From: Sophora flavescens
Taxonomy: Eukaryota; Streptophyta; Magnoliopsida; Fabales; Fabaceae
Assembly: GCA_030762895.1 (NCBI GenBank)
Contig: JAUPTC010000078.1
Span: 56,177 to 120,176, forward strand
Length of the DNA stretch: 64,000 nucleotides
Reading direction: 5' to 3'
The notes under the pieces were generated by a model that was not told the origin of the DNA, made no database searches, and saw only the letters and a program-made list of their open reading frames with translations. Below, one piece after another: positions 26,651 through 37,700 of this stretch (its first letter is position 1; every line of letters starts with the position of its first letter). The translations under genes were made by a program, and so were the position numbers.

Positions 26651-27475
26651 TCAATTATTTTGAGGATCAATTATGCCAAGTTCCCTTCTTATAAAGAAGA
26701 AACTCTCCTTATTTAGTGGTTTGGTGAATATATCAGCTAATTGCTTCGTTGTATCTATATGTTCAATCACAACATCACCACTTTGAATATGATCCCTGAT
26801 AAAATGATGCCTAATTTCAATATGCTTGGTTCTTGAGTGCATAATTGGGTTCTTTGTTAGATTAATTGCGCTAGTGTTATCACACTTTATTGGTACATGA
26901 TCTAGATAAACACCATAGTCAATTAATTGTTGTTTCATCCATAGGATTTGAGCACAACAACTCCCAGCTGCAACATATTTTGCTTCAGTTGTGGATAAGG
27001 CCACACTAGTTTGATTTTTACTAAACCAGGACACTAGGGAATTTCCTAATAAATGGCATGTTCCACTTGTGCTCTTCCTATCTAACTTGCATCCAGTAAA
27101 GTCAGAGTCGGAATATCCTATTAATGTGCAAGTGGATCCCTTGGGATACCACATCCCCATTTCTTTTGTTCCTAAAAGATACTTCATGATTCTTTTAACT
27201 ACAGTAAGATGTGATTCTTTAGGATTAGCTTGATACCTTGCACACATACACACACTAAACATTATATCTAGCCTACTTGCAGTGAGATAAAGTAAGGATC
27301 CGATAATACCTCTATACTTGGATACATCTATAGATTTACCATGTTCATCTTTGTCCAAGTAGCAGGCTGGACTCATTGGTGTTGCCATTTATCTAGCTTT
27401 ATTTTTCACAATGGTTTCATTATCATCAAACTTGTTCATAATAAAAATTCATTTGGTTCCAATGGTTGATTCATG
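26651..27475 (-). pseudogene. Copia reverse transcriptase ends plus RNase H
   Basis: The first part (27475-27389) reads as the start of the RT domain: STIGTK, a stop where Trp is expected (TGA at 27451-27449), IFIMNKFDDN, then NKAR followed by TAA (27391-27389). The next codon in the same frame begins MATPMSPACYLDKDE, a segment that normally lies after the RT catalytic core. About 200 residues including the YVDD motif are therefore missing. From 27388 the frame is open for 245 codons through the RT connection region (KYRGIIGSLLYLTASRLDI) and a full RNase H. Its acidic residues are visible in YSDSDF, STTEAKY and CDNTSAI, followed by SRTKHIEIRHHFIRDH. The frame ends at IIDPQNN. Confidence 0.93.
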
Positions 27476-27476
27476 A

Positions 27477-27674
27477 TTAATCAAATAACTTTAAACAAAA
27501 GGATGTACAATCACAGATTAATAATGATAATTGCAAAAGATATTCAATCAATATTATTTCTTTATTGTTACCCGTAATGTGTTTGGAAAAGCCTCTATCA
27601 TGATACCAATTTGAGTTCTTGGCCTTCAAACACATCTGCAACACAGAATTTATGTGTGTTCTATAGGTACCCAA
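27477..27674 (-). pseudogene. Copia aspartic protease remnant
   Basis: Shifted in frame from gag, this stretch reads CLKAKNSNWYHDRGFSKHIT. It corresponds to the family consensus around the protease active site, where W-Y-x-D-S-G is expected. Here the catalytic triad D-S-G is D-R-G. Homology fades after about residue 40. Integrase, which should follow, is absent, so the downstream edge is a deletion junction. Confidence 0.75.
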
Positions 27675-29347
27675 ATCTGGTTGGCTCCTTTGGTGTTAGT
27701 AGCAACATATGTTCCTTTTGGAACCCAAATTTGTTTAATGCCAACATGTATGTTCTTTCTAAGTCTACAAGTAGCAGCTGTATGACCTTTCTTTAGACAA
27801 TAATAGCATTTAACAAAAGGACTAGTTGAGGAAATAGGTGCAACAAAAAGCTTCTTAAAAGATTTTTCATGTACCATTGGCTTATATCCAATTCCAGCTT
27901 TGTCATACACACCCTTTTGCTGTCCTAATATGGCATTCAAGTTATCTCTACCCAAAGTAAGCTTAGATAGAGTTGTATTCAGTTTTTCAACTTCCTTTTC
28001 TAGTGTAGTGCATTTGGTGCAAATTCAACTAGATGCAAGTAATTGTGAATTTTCAGCTTCTAGTTCTTTAAGCTTTATTTGTAAAGATGCAGAGTCACTA
28101 CATTGTTTTGCGATGATCTTCCTATAAGATATAAGTTGTTTACCAATTTTAACATATTCTTCATGAAATTCATTAAAAGCATCTTGTAACTCATCATAGG
28201 TAGGAGAAGAATCATTTACCTCGGTTTCACTATCACTTTGTTGATTTGCCATGAGACATAGGTTGGCTTCTTCATTTTCAGATTCACTACTAGTGGAATC
28301 CATATCATTTTCTTCCCAAGCTATGTATGCTCTTCTATGCTTTCTTCCTTTCTTTTCTTTGTTGTCATTCTTCTCATAATTTTCTTTCTTTTGTAGCTTT
28401 GGACATTCATTTTTGTAGTGTCCAAGCTTTCCACATTCAAAGCATTTGATTGTTGAGGAAGAGCTTTCACCTTTGTTCGTGTTCTTTTTGGTAGGAAAAC
28501 TGAATTGCTTCTTGTTTATATTCTTTTTGATGAATCTTATAAATTTCCTCACAAGCAATCCCATGTCTTCTTCTTCGGATTCTTCACTTTCATCAAGGTG
28601 TTCATCTTCATCACTTTCTATTGATTCTTTGGAGATATGAGCCTTGAGTGAGAGTCCTTTCTTCTTTTTCTCCTTATCTTCATGACTTTTCAATCTATTG
28701 AGTTGCAATTCGTGTTCTTTCAACTTGCCAAATAGAGTAGCAATCTGCATGGTGTCTAGATCCTTTGCTTCAGCAATTACAGTAATTTTTGGTTGCCATT
28801 CACGACTCAAACATCTTATTATCTTGTTAATCTTTTTCTCATCTGTGATTGTATGTCCGAGTCCTTCTAGCTATTTCACATTGTGTGTAAACCTCTTTTG
28901 CAGTTCATCTATCTCCTCACCATTCTTCATGTGAAAGATTTCATATTCATGGACTAGTGCATTCATTCTGGCTCTTTTCACATCGTTGGTTCCTTCATGA
29001 GTGAGTTGAAGAGTATCCCACATTTGCTTTGTCGTTTTGCAATTGGAGACCCTGAAAAACTCATCATAATTCAAAGAAGTTGTTATAATATTTTTTGCCT
29101 TAGCATTATAACCAACTCTTCTTTTATCATCGTCATTCCAGTCATCTTTTGGTTTAGTTTGTTTATTTCCCTTAGCATCAAGAATAAATGGAACATAGGG
29201 ACCATTTTCAACAGCATCTAATACATCTAAACCTGCAGCCTCAAGAAAGATAAGCATTCTCTCTTTCCAATACATGTGTTGGGAGCCATTAAAGGCAGGG
29301 GGTCTAGTGAGTGAAGCCCCATCACCCAGGATATCATTTATAGCCAT
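27650..29347 (-). pseudogene. Copia gag (UBN2-type Gag with two CCHC knuckles), two nonsense codons
   Basis: The reading frame opens with MAINDILGDGASL at 29347, about 50 bp past the LTR. An N-terminal Gag region has W-x-E-R-M-x-x-F-L and QMWDTLQLTHEGT motifs typical of plant copia Gag (UBN2 family). One frame runs to 27650 but is broken by TAG at 28873-28871 (after FTHNVK) and TGA at 28027-28025. Between the stops lie a lysine-rich stretch, an acidic stretch (EESEEEDMG) and a canonical knuckle CFECGKLGHYKNEC. After the second stop come a coiled-coil-like segment, a second knuckle CYYCLKKGHTAATC and two WVP repeats. Gag would form the particle and bind element RNA. With two stops this copy cannot give full-length protein. 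Confidence 0.9.
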
Positions 29348-29383
29348 CTCTAGAAGCTATTAACCTTTGTAACAAGAGTTTTA

Positions 29384-29395
29384 GTCCTGATGCCA
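29384..29395 (-). promoter_or_regulatory. Primer-binding site of the copia element
   Basis: Two bases inside the 5' LTR end the minus strand reads TGGCATCAGGAC. It matches 9 of 12 positions of the initiator-Met tRNA complement TGGTATCAGAGC that most plant LTR elements use. Position, directly between LTR and gag, supports the call. Confidence 0.7.
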
Positions 29396-30099
29396 ATTGT
29401 TGGTAGTGGCTACGATCTCAGGAGTATGGGGGGGTGAATTGATATATTGAAAACTTTTTCAACAATTTAAAGCAAAACAGTGTGTTCTTAAAGAAAATTC
29501 GTTTTCACTAAATTTTAATTCCCAAGAATCAGGTTATGGAACAAGTAATGATGTCAAGAAGAATTATAAGAAGTAACAACAGGTTTAACACAGATTGCAG
29601 ATCAAAGATTCAAGTTAACAAGTATTCTTAAAAACTCATTCACAACACATAAGTGCATATAACAAGTATATGGAGTTTAGAGATGAGAAGAACACGCAAA
29701 CCGATTTATCCTGGTTCAGCTACCTCCTCTGGTAAGCCTACATCCATTGCCACACCTCTGTGGTTTTCTCCACTATAATCAGCAATTACAAAATTCCAAT
29801 TACAGCAACACAAGGATAACCTCCTTGCTCAAAAATTCACCAGAAAGCACACTTGTTTTTCTATACCCAAGGATCCCTTCTATCCTTGTTCAAGCCTAAG
29901 AGATACCCTCTCTTAATCACACTAATTCACGAAAAGAATTGAGTAGTAGATAGACTCTAAAAGTCTGATTATACAAATTGAAGTTCTAACTAATATCACA
30001 CTTTTCTCAGAGATGAAGCACTTTTGAAAGCTTTTTGAATCTTTTGTATTTTCACAATTAGAATGAATAAGGTTGTTGAAAAGTGTTCCTTTGATCCCT

Positions 30100-30109
30100 C
30101 TTTATATAG
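30100..30109 (-). promoter_or_regulatory. TATA-like box in the copia 5' LTR
   Basis: The minus strand reads CTATATAAAG, a good TATA-box match, about 1.03 kb into the 1.74 kb LTR. The same sequence sits at 24998-25007 in the other LTR. Use as the element promoter is inferred from position and conservation only. Confidence 0.55.
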
Positions 30110-30771
30110 AAGACAAATTATAGTCGTTGGGATCAATTAAAACAGATTTGGATCTGATTTAACAAAATATGTTTTCTTGATTCTTGTTCTTGAAATGAGG
30201 TTCTGTTGGTTCTTGTAGAGTTTGCGTCTTTCTTGAAAATAACCGTTTCCATCTGAAAGAATAGCCAAGTCTATTTGAAGAGTAAAATAATCGCTTGCAT
30301 CTGAAAGAATAGCCGAGTCTATTTGAAGAGTAAAATATCCGCGTCCATTTGCCACGTCGGCAGACGGGAGTGCTAACACAAGGTAATTGGACGTGCTCCA
30401 ACTTGTAGACGAGCTTCATATACCATGTCAGTGGACGGAGCTTCTCATTGAGATCTTAGTAAGTCCAAAGCGCGTAACCTTTAGTAGACGAGCTCCATAT
30501 GCCACTTTTAGTAGACGAACTCTTCTTGTTACTTGATGAGACGCGTGCTTTCGTTACTTTCAATAGATGAGCTCCATGTGGCACATCGCTGACGAGCGCT
30601 TCTCGTTTCTTGATGAGACGAGCTCTTCTTGTGCCACACGTCAGCAGACGAGAGCTTCTTGTTACTATTAGTAGACGCGCTTCTTCTTGTTACTTCATGG
30701 ACGAGCTATATGTGCCACACGTCGTGCAGGCGCTTCTTATTACTTTTAGTAGACGCGTTCTTCTTATCCCT

Positions 30772-31016
30772 TTGTTGTACATCTCGCTTATTTCACTTTG
30801 TTGGACGCCCGCTTGTTTTACTTTTGTTGAACGCCTGCTTGTTTTACTTTTGTTGGACGCCTGCTTGTTTTACTTTTGTTGGACGCTTGTTTCACTTTGT
30901 TGGACGTCCGCTTGTTTTACTTTGTTGGACGCTCGCTTGTTTTGCTTTGTTGGACGCCTCGCTTCTTTTACTTTGTTGGACGTATTCATGTTTTTGCTTT
31001 GTTGGACGCCTCGCTC
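30772..31016. repeat. Tandem 24-27 bp units in the right copia LTR
   Basis: This is the counterpart of the left array and occupies the same LTR position. Most units read GACGCC (or GACGCT, GACGTC) where the left copy reads GACGTC almost uniformly. Unit lengths also differ slightly. An enhancer-like role in U3 is possible but unproven. Confidence 0.85.
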
Positions 31017-31134
31017 ATGAGTGATCTTGCATGTAACTTAACACGTAATAAGTACATAGTCAAAATCAAATATCTTATGCAAAATACACTTTGTTTGTCA
31101 TACATCAAAACATGAACGAGGGCTTAGTCTTACA

Positions 31135-31139
31135 ATTTT
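31135..31139. other. Copia target-site duplication, right
   Basis: ATTTT follows the right LTR end CTTACA and continues as satellite (GACCCGAAACCC). It pairs with 24297-24301. Confidence 0.85.
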
Positions 31140-32954
31140 GACCCGAAACCCTAAATTTTAACCCAAAACCCTAATTCGAACCCAAATTCTAACCCTACGC
31201 CCAAATTTTGACACAGAACCCTAATTTTAACCCAAAACCCTAATTCTAACACTATTTTGACCCAAAAACTTATCTTAAACTCAAAACCCTAATTCAAACC
31301 CTAAACCCTAATTTGTAGCAAAAACCCTACTTTTGACCCAAAACCTTAATTTTAACCCAGAGCCCTAATTTGGATCCAAAACCCTAATACTAACCCTATT
31401 TTTGACCCAAAACCCTATTTCAAACCCTAAACCCTAACTTTGACCATAAACCCAAAATTTGACCCAAAAACCTAATTTTGACTAGAAACCCTAATTTTGA
31501 CCCAAAACCGTAATTCTAACCTTATTTTTGACCCAAACCCCTATTTTTAACTCAAAACCTAAATTCAAACCCTAAACCCTATGTATGACCCAAAACCCTA
31601 ATTTTAACCCTAAGCCCTAATTTTGACCTAAAACCCTAATTCTAACCCTATTTTAAACCCTAAACCCTAATTTTGACCCGAAACCCTAATTTTACCCAAA
31701 ACCCTAATTCTAACCCAAATTCTAGCCCTAAGCCCTAATTTTGACCCAGAACCCTAATTTTAACCCAAAACCCTAATTCTAACCCTATTTTGACCCAAAA
31801 CCTATTTTTAACTCAAAACCCTAATTCAAATCCTAAACCCTAATTTGTACCAAAAACCCTAATTTTGACCAAAAACCCTAATTCTAACCATATTTTTGAC
31901 CCAAAACCCTATTTTTAACTCAAAACCTTAATTCAAACCCTAAACCCTAATTTTGACCCAATACCCAAATTTGGACCCAAAACCCAAGTTTTGACCCAAA
32001 ACCCTAATTCTAACCCTATTTTTAACTCAAAACCCTTTTTTTAAGTCAACCTTAATTCAAACCCTAAACTCTAATTTTGACCCAAAACCCTAATTTTGAC
32101 TCAAACCTCTAATTCTAACCTTATTTTGATCCAAAACCGTATTTTTAACTCCAAACCCTAATTCAAACCCTAAACCCTAATTTTAACCCTAAACTCAAAA
32201 TTTGACCCAAAAACCTAATTTTGACCCGTAACCCTAATTTTAATGCAAAACCCTAATTCTAACCCTAGTTTTGACCCAAAACCCTATTTTAAACTCAAAA
32301 CCCTATTTCAAGCCCTAAACCCTAAATCTGACCCAGAACCCTAATTTTGACCCGAAACCCTAATTTTAAACCAAAACCCTAATTCTAACCCTATTTTTGA
32401 CCCAAAACCCTATTTTTAACTGAAAACCTTAATTCAAACCCTAAACTCTAATTTTGACCTAAAACCCTAATTTGGACCCAATACCCAAATTTTAACCCCA
32501 AACCCTAATTCTAACCTTATTTTTGACCCAAAACCCTATTTTAAACTCAAAACCCTAATTCAAACCCTAAACCCTAATTTTGATCCTAAACCCTAATTTT
32601 AACTCAAAACCCTAATTTTAACTCAAAACCCTAATTCTAACCCTATTTTTGACCCAAAACCCTATTTTTCACTCAAAACCCTAATTCAAACCCTAAACAC
32701 TAATTTTGAACCATAACCCTAATTTGGAACCAAAACCCAAATTTTGACCAGAAACCCTAATTTTAACCCAAAGCCAAAACCCTAATTCTAACCCTATTTT
32801 AAACTCAAAACCGTATTTCAAACCCTAAACCCTAACTTAGATCCTAAACCCTAAATTTGACCCAGAACCCTAATTTTGACCCGAATCCCTAATTTTCACC
32901 CAAAACCCTAATATTAACCCAAAGCCCTAATTTTGACCCAAAACCCTAAATTTA
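31135..32954. repeat. Telomere-like satellite, block between copia element and LINE
   Basis: Same composition and orientation as the left block, resuming in mid-unit after the copia target duplication. The usual 12-mer and 7-mer units are present and no distinct higher-order copy was recognised in these 1.8 kb. Confidence 0.92.
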
Positions 32955-32955
32955 A

Positions 32956-33722
32956 GGTGGCTTGGGCTTCAGGTCAATAAGATCCGTCAATGAGGCTACA
33001 ATGTTAAAGTTGAGTTGGAATGTTTCCACCTCTACTGAAGACTGGGTTGTTCTTTGCAGATCTAGGTTCTTCAAAAAGGGTGTGCTTTCGGTTTTCTTTT
33101 CTCAGGTCTTCCATTTGGCCTGGTATCAGAAGATATTTTCATTTACTTGAGCAAAACTCCTCTTGGATTCTTGGAGAGGGTGATGAGATTAATTTCTGGA
33201 GAGATAGGTGGTTAACCAATGCAACGCTCGCGGGTCGATCTCCTTAGCATCCTCCCCCATGCGTAAGCTACCATGCGCGCGGAGTTCGAGGACTTCATTA
33301 TTGATGGCAATTGGTTCCTTCCTCTCGAACTGCAATCTAGATTCCCTGCTCTTCTGGATGAGCTGAAGAAAGTAACAATCCCGATTGTAGCTGGCCGAGA
33401 TCAGAGGGTCTGGTGTTCTTCAGATACGGGTAGCTTGTCTCTCAAGGAAGCTTATAGGTTCCTGAACCCTTCTTCCAATACCCTATATTGGTGCAAACTC
33501 ATTTGGAAGAGTTTCATTCCACCTTCAAAATCCTTTCTAGTTTGGAGACTGATGCACTCAAAAATGCCAACTGATGATAATCTTAGAGCTAGGGGTTGTG
33601 TCATTGTTTCTATCTGCCCACTGTGTTATGCAACTAAGGAGACGGAGAATCATGTTTTCCTTAGCTGTAGTTTCTCATCTGTCCTATGGAGTTGGCTTGG
33701 TAGTGCTTTGACTGCGATCTAG
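32956..33722 (+). pseudogene. LINE reverse transcriptase C-terminus and zf-RVT domain
   Basis: Reading starts as GGLGFRSIRSVNEATMLKL at 32956, then shifts frame near 33110 to a segment with SSWILGEGDEINFWRDRWL, a hallmark of plant LINE polymerases. A second shift leads to the zf-RVT domain (33273-33722). This has W-C-S-S-D-T-G-S-L-S-L-K-E-A-Y, then LIWKSFIPPSKSFLVWRLM, and the zinc-binding pattern CPLC followed by HVFLSC. The frame ends at 33722. Upstream endonuclease and the RT active site are missing because of 5' truncation. Confidence 0.9.
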
Positions 33723-34025
33723 ACATGCCCTCTCGTTTCTGTCTGTTTGATCTTTGTCGAGATTCAGCAAGAGCAAGGCAGGGACATAGTCTTGGCTGCT
33801 ATTATTAACACAATCTCGGTCATTTGGCTTTGCAGAAATAGTATAAAGTTCAGGAGCAAGGTTTTATCTTCCAGGCATGCCATCAGCCTCATCATGGCAA
33901 ATACTCACCTAGCGGGCTCATTGTCTAAAGGGACTGCAAACAATTCAATGGATGATTTTAAGGTGGTCAAGTTTTTTTTCTGTGGAGTGTCATGCTCCTA
34001 AAGCTGGTGGCATCAAACAGGTGGA
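33723..34025 (+). pseudogene. LINE linker between zf-RVT and RNase H
   Basis: A frame at 33747-34001 includes IWLCRNSIKFRSK, which resembles the W-x-x-R-N segment commonly found between zf-RVT and RNase H in plant LINEs. It is shifted relative to both neighbours. No catalytic role is expected. Confidence 0.6.
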
Positions 34026-34522
34026 TTGGCTGCCTCCGTCGATTGGTTAGATAAAATGCAACTCGATGGATCAGCTAAGGGTTGTCCTGGGTATCTTTCG
34101 TCTTGGGGGCATTTTCGGGATTCAAATGGGAGAGTGTTGGGTTGCTTTTCGGAGTTCCTTGGTATAGTTATTGCTCTCCATGCAGAATTTGTAGCCGCAA
34201 TGATGGGAATTGAATTTGCCCAGTGAAGGGTTGGTCCTCTTTGTGGGTTGAATGCGATTCAAAGGTGGTGGTTGACGCTTTCATCTTTAACAGGAAAGTC
34301 CCTTGGCAGCTTCATAACAGATGGGAAAATTGCAAAGTCCTTTGTAGAGGCATGTTCTTCCGGGTGACTCACATTTATAGGGAAGGAAATAGTTGTGCAG
34401 ATGGTTTAGCTAATTATGGTGTGGCAAGCCATTGTTCTAATTGGTGGGACACTGTCCCTGACTTTATTAGGGATGAATCTATTCGAAATAGTATTGGCTT
34501 GCCTAACTATAGGTTCAGTTGA
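34026..34522 (+). pseudogene. LINE RNase H domain (RVT_3 type), frameshifted
   Basis: Two overlapping frames make up a plant RNase H: LDGSAKG, WGHFRDSNGRVLG and ALHAEFVAAMMGIEFA in the first, then GWSSLWVECDSKVVVDAF and HIYREGNSCADGLANYG in the second. The four acidic catalytic positions (D of DGS, E of AEF, D of CDS, D of CADGLA) are all present. A frame break near 34223 separates the parts. RNase H would degrade RNA in the RNA:DNA hybrid during LINE replication. Confidence 0.9.
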
Positions 34523-34700
34523 TTGTTTTTCCCTCATGGGTTTTGGTTTGTTGTCCCCCCATGCTTTTCCTTGTAATCTTTTTTATTTTCAATCTATGTT
34601 GGCTTGCGGCAGATGATTGTTAGTAGTTGGGGTGCCAACCTAGTTGGGATGCCTTCTTCAATAGTGATGCCTTAGCATGCCATAGCCTTTATTAAAAAAA
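34523..34700 (+). other. LINE 3' untranslated region and A tail
   Basis: About 170 bp of noncoding sequence end in a 7 A run (34694-34700) that abuts satellite directly. Confidence 0.8.
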
Positions 34701-37700
34701 CCCAAAACCCTATTTTTAACTCAAAACCCTAATTCAAACCATAAACGCTAATTTTGACCCAAAACCCTAATTTTGACCCAAAACCCTAATTATAACCCAA
34801 AACCCTAATTTTAAACCAAAGCCCTGATTTTGACCCAAAACCCTAATTCTAACCCTATTTTTTACCCAAAACCCAATTTTAACCTCAAAACCCTATTTCA
34901 AACCCTAAACCCTAACTTTGACCATCAACCCAAAATTTGACCCAAAAACCTAATTTTAACTCGAAACCCTAATTTTAACCCAAAACCCTAATTCTAACCA
35001 TATTTTTGACCCAAAACCCTACTTTAACTCAAAACCTTAATTCAAACCCTAAACCCTAATTTTGACCCAAAACCCAAATTTGAACCCAAAACCATATTTT
35101 AAACTCAAAACCCTAATTCAAACCCTAAACCCTAATTTTGATCCTAAACCTTAAATTTGACCCATAACCCTAATTTTTCCCAAAACCCTAATTTTAACCC
35201 AAAACCCTAATTCTAACCCTATTTTTGACCCAAAACCCTATTTTAAACTCAAAACCTAATTCAAATCCTAAACCCTAAATTTGACCCAGAACCCTAATTT
35301 TGACCCATAACCCTAATTTTGACCCGAAACCCTAATTTTCCCCAAAATCCTAATTGTAACACAAATTCTAACCCTAAGCCCTAATTTTGACACAGAACCC
35401 TAATTTTAACCCAAAACCCTAATTCTAACCCTATTTTGACCCAAAACCCTATTTTAAACTCAAAACCCTAATTCAAACCCTAAACCCTAATTTTGATCCT
35501 AAACCTTAAATTTGACCCATAACCCTAATTTTTCCCAAAACCTTAATTTAAACCCAAAACCCTAATTCTAACCCTATTTTGACCCAAAACCCTATTTTTA
35601 ACTCAACCTTAATTCAAACCCTAAACTCGAATTTTGACCCAGAACCCTAATTTTGACACGAAACCCTAATTTTATCCAAAATCCAAATTCTAACCCTAAG
35701 CCCTAATTTTGACACAACCCTAATTTTAACCCGAAACCCTAATTCTAACCCTATTTTTGCCCCACAAACATATCTTTAACTCAAAACCCTAATTCAAACC
35801 CTAAACCCTAATTTGTACCAAAAACCCTAATTTTGACAAAAATCATAAATTTTAACCCAGAGCCCTAATTTTGACCCAAAACCCTAATACTAACCCTATT
35901 TTTAACCCAAAACCCTAATCTAAACTCAAAACCCTATTTCAAACCCTAAACCCTAACTTTGACCATAAACCCAAAATTTGACCCAAAAACCTAATTTCGA
36001 CTCAAACCCTAATTTTAAAACAAAACCCTAATTCTAACCTCATTTTTGACCCAAAACCCTATTTTTAACTCAAAACCTTAATTAAAACCCTAAACCCTAA
36101 TTTTGACCCAAAACCCAAATTTGGACCCAAAACCCAAGTTTTGACCCAAAACCCTAATTCTAACCCTATTTTGACCCAAAACCCTATTTTAAACTCAAAA
36201 CCCTAAACCCTAATTTTGATCCTAAACCTTAAATTTGACCCCAGAACCATAATTTTTTCCAAAACCCTAATTTTAACCCAAAACCCTAATTCTAACCCTA
36301 TTTTTGACACAAAACACATTTTAAACTCAACCTAATTCAAACCCTAAACCCTAATTTGTTCCAAAACCCTAATTTTGACCCAAAACTTTAATTTTAACCC
36401 GGAGCCCTATTTTGACCCAAAACCCTATTTTACCCAAAAGTCTAATTCTAACCCTAATTCCAACCCTAAACCCTAAATTTGACCCAGAACCCTAATTTTG
36501 ACCCAAACCCTAATTTTACCCAAAAGTCTAATTCTAACCCTAATTCAAACCCTAAACCTAATTTTGACCTTAACCCTAATTTTGACCTCGAAACCCTAAA
36601 TTTTAACTCAAAACCCTAAATTTTACCCTAATTTTGACCCAAAACCCTATTTTAAACCCAAAACCCTATTTCAAACCTTAATCCCTAATTTTGACCCTAA
36701 ACCCTAAATCTGACCCAAAACCCTAATTTTAAACCAAAACCCGAATTCTATCCCTATTTTTGACCCAAAACCCTATTTGTAACTCAAAACCTTAATTCAA
36801 ACCCTAAACTCTAATTTTGAGCCAAAACTTTAATTTGGGCCCAATACCCAAATTTTAACCCCCAAACCCTAATTCTAACCTTATTTTTGACCCAAAACCC
36901 TATTTTTATCTCAAAACCTTAATTCAAACCCTAAAGCCTAATTTTGACCCAAACCCCAAATTTGGACCCAAAACCCAAGTTTTGACCCAAAACCCTAATT
37001 CTAACCCTATTTGGACCCAAAACCCTATTTTTAACTCAAAACCCTAATTCAAACCCTAAACCCTAATTTTGACCCTAAACCCAAAATTTGACCCAAAAAC
37101 CTAATTTTGACCCATAACCCTAATTTTAACGCAAACCCCTAATTCTAACCCTGTTTTTTACCCAAAACTCTATTTTAAACTCAAAACCCTATTTCAAACC
37201 CTTAACCCTAAATCTGTCCCAAAACCCTAATTTTGACTCCAAACACTAATTTTAAACCAAAACCCTAATCCTAACCCTATTTTTGACCCAAAACCCTATT
37301 TTTAACTCAAAACCTTAATTCAAACCCTAAACTCTAATTTTGACCCAAAACCCTAATTTGGACCCTATACCCAAATTTTAACCCCAAACCCTAATTCTAA
37401 CCTTATTTTTGACCCAAAACCCTATTTTAAACACAAAACCCAAATTCAAACCCTAAACCCTAATTTTGATCCTTAACCCTAAATTTGACCCGTAACCCTA
37501 ATTTTTTCCAAAACCCTAATTTTTACCCAAAACCGTAATTCTAACAATTTTTTGACCCAAAACCCTATTTTAAACTCAAAACCTAATTCAAACCCTAAAC
37601 CCTAATTTGGACCCTAAATTTGACCCATAACCCTAATATTGACCCAAACCTCTAATTTTACCCAAAGGCCTAATTCTAACCCTAATTCAAACCCTAAACC

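Larger units (their letters stand above)
24302..31134 (-). mobile_element. Ty1/copia LTR retrotransposon, internally deleted
   Basis: The element has two long terminal repeats (24302-26041 and 29398-31134) bounded by TG and CA. It is flanked by a perfect 5 bp target duplication ATTTT (24297-24301 and 31135-31139), and removing the element restores a continuous satellite unit. On the minus strand the order is 5' LTR, primer-binding site, gag with two CCHC knuckles, a short protease remnant, reverse transcriptase ends, RNase H, polypurine tract and 3' LTR. Integrase and the polymerase core are missing. The long UBN2-type Gag followed by a knuckle and IWVPK-like repeats resembles plant Sirevirus-type copia elements (inference). 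It is non-autonomous and carries several nonsense codons. Confidence 0.95.
29398..31134 (-). repeat. 5' LTR of the copia element (right copy)
   Basis: This 1737 bp copy has the same termini as the left LTR. On the minus strand it is the promoter-bearing 5' LTR: U3 tandem repeats lie at 31016-30772, a TATA-like box at 30109-30100, and the primer-binding site just beyond its 3' end. Differences from the left copy concentrate in the tandem-repeat section, where the repeated core reads GACGCC in place of GACGTC. Confidence 0.93.
32955..34700 (+). mobile_element. 5'-truncated LINE (non-LTR retrotransposon)
   Basis: About 1.75 kb of unique sequence sits in the satellite. It begins in mid-domain (GGLGFRSIRSVNEA, the C-terminal part of a plant LINE reverse transcriptase), continues through a zf-RVT region and an RNase H, and ends TTTATTAAAAAAA immediately before satellite. 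5' truncation with a 3' A tail is the signature of target-primed insertion. A possible target duplication is CCCAAAACCCTA plus six more bases at 32937-32954 and 34701-34718 (16 of 18 matching), but the satellite itself is repetitive, so this is weak. Several frame breaks make it a dead copy. Confidence 0.92.

Noticed and set aside
33723..34700. Host gene for an RNase H-like protein
   Set aside because: Contiguous with zf-RVT and RT pieces, frameshifted, and ends in an A tail, so it belongs to the LINE.
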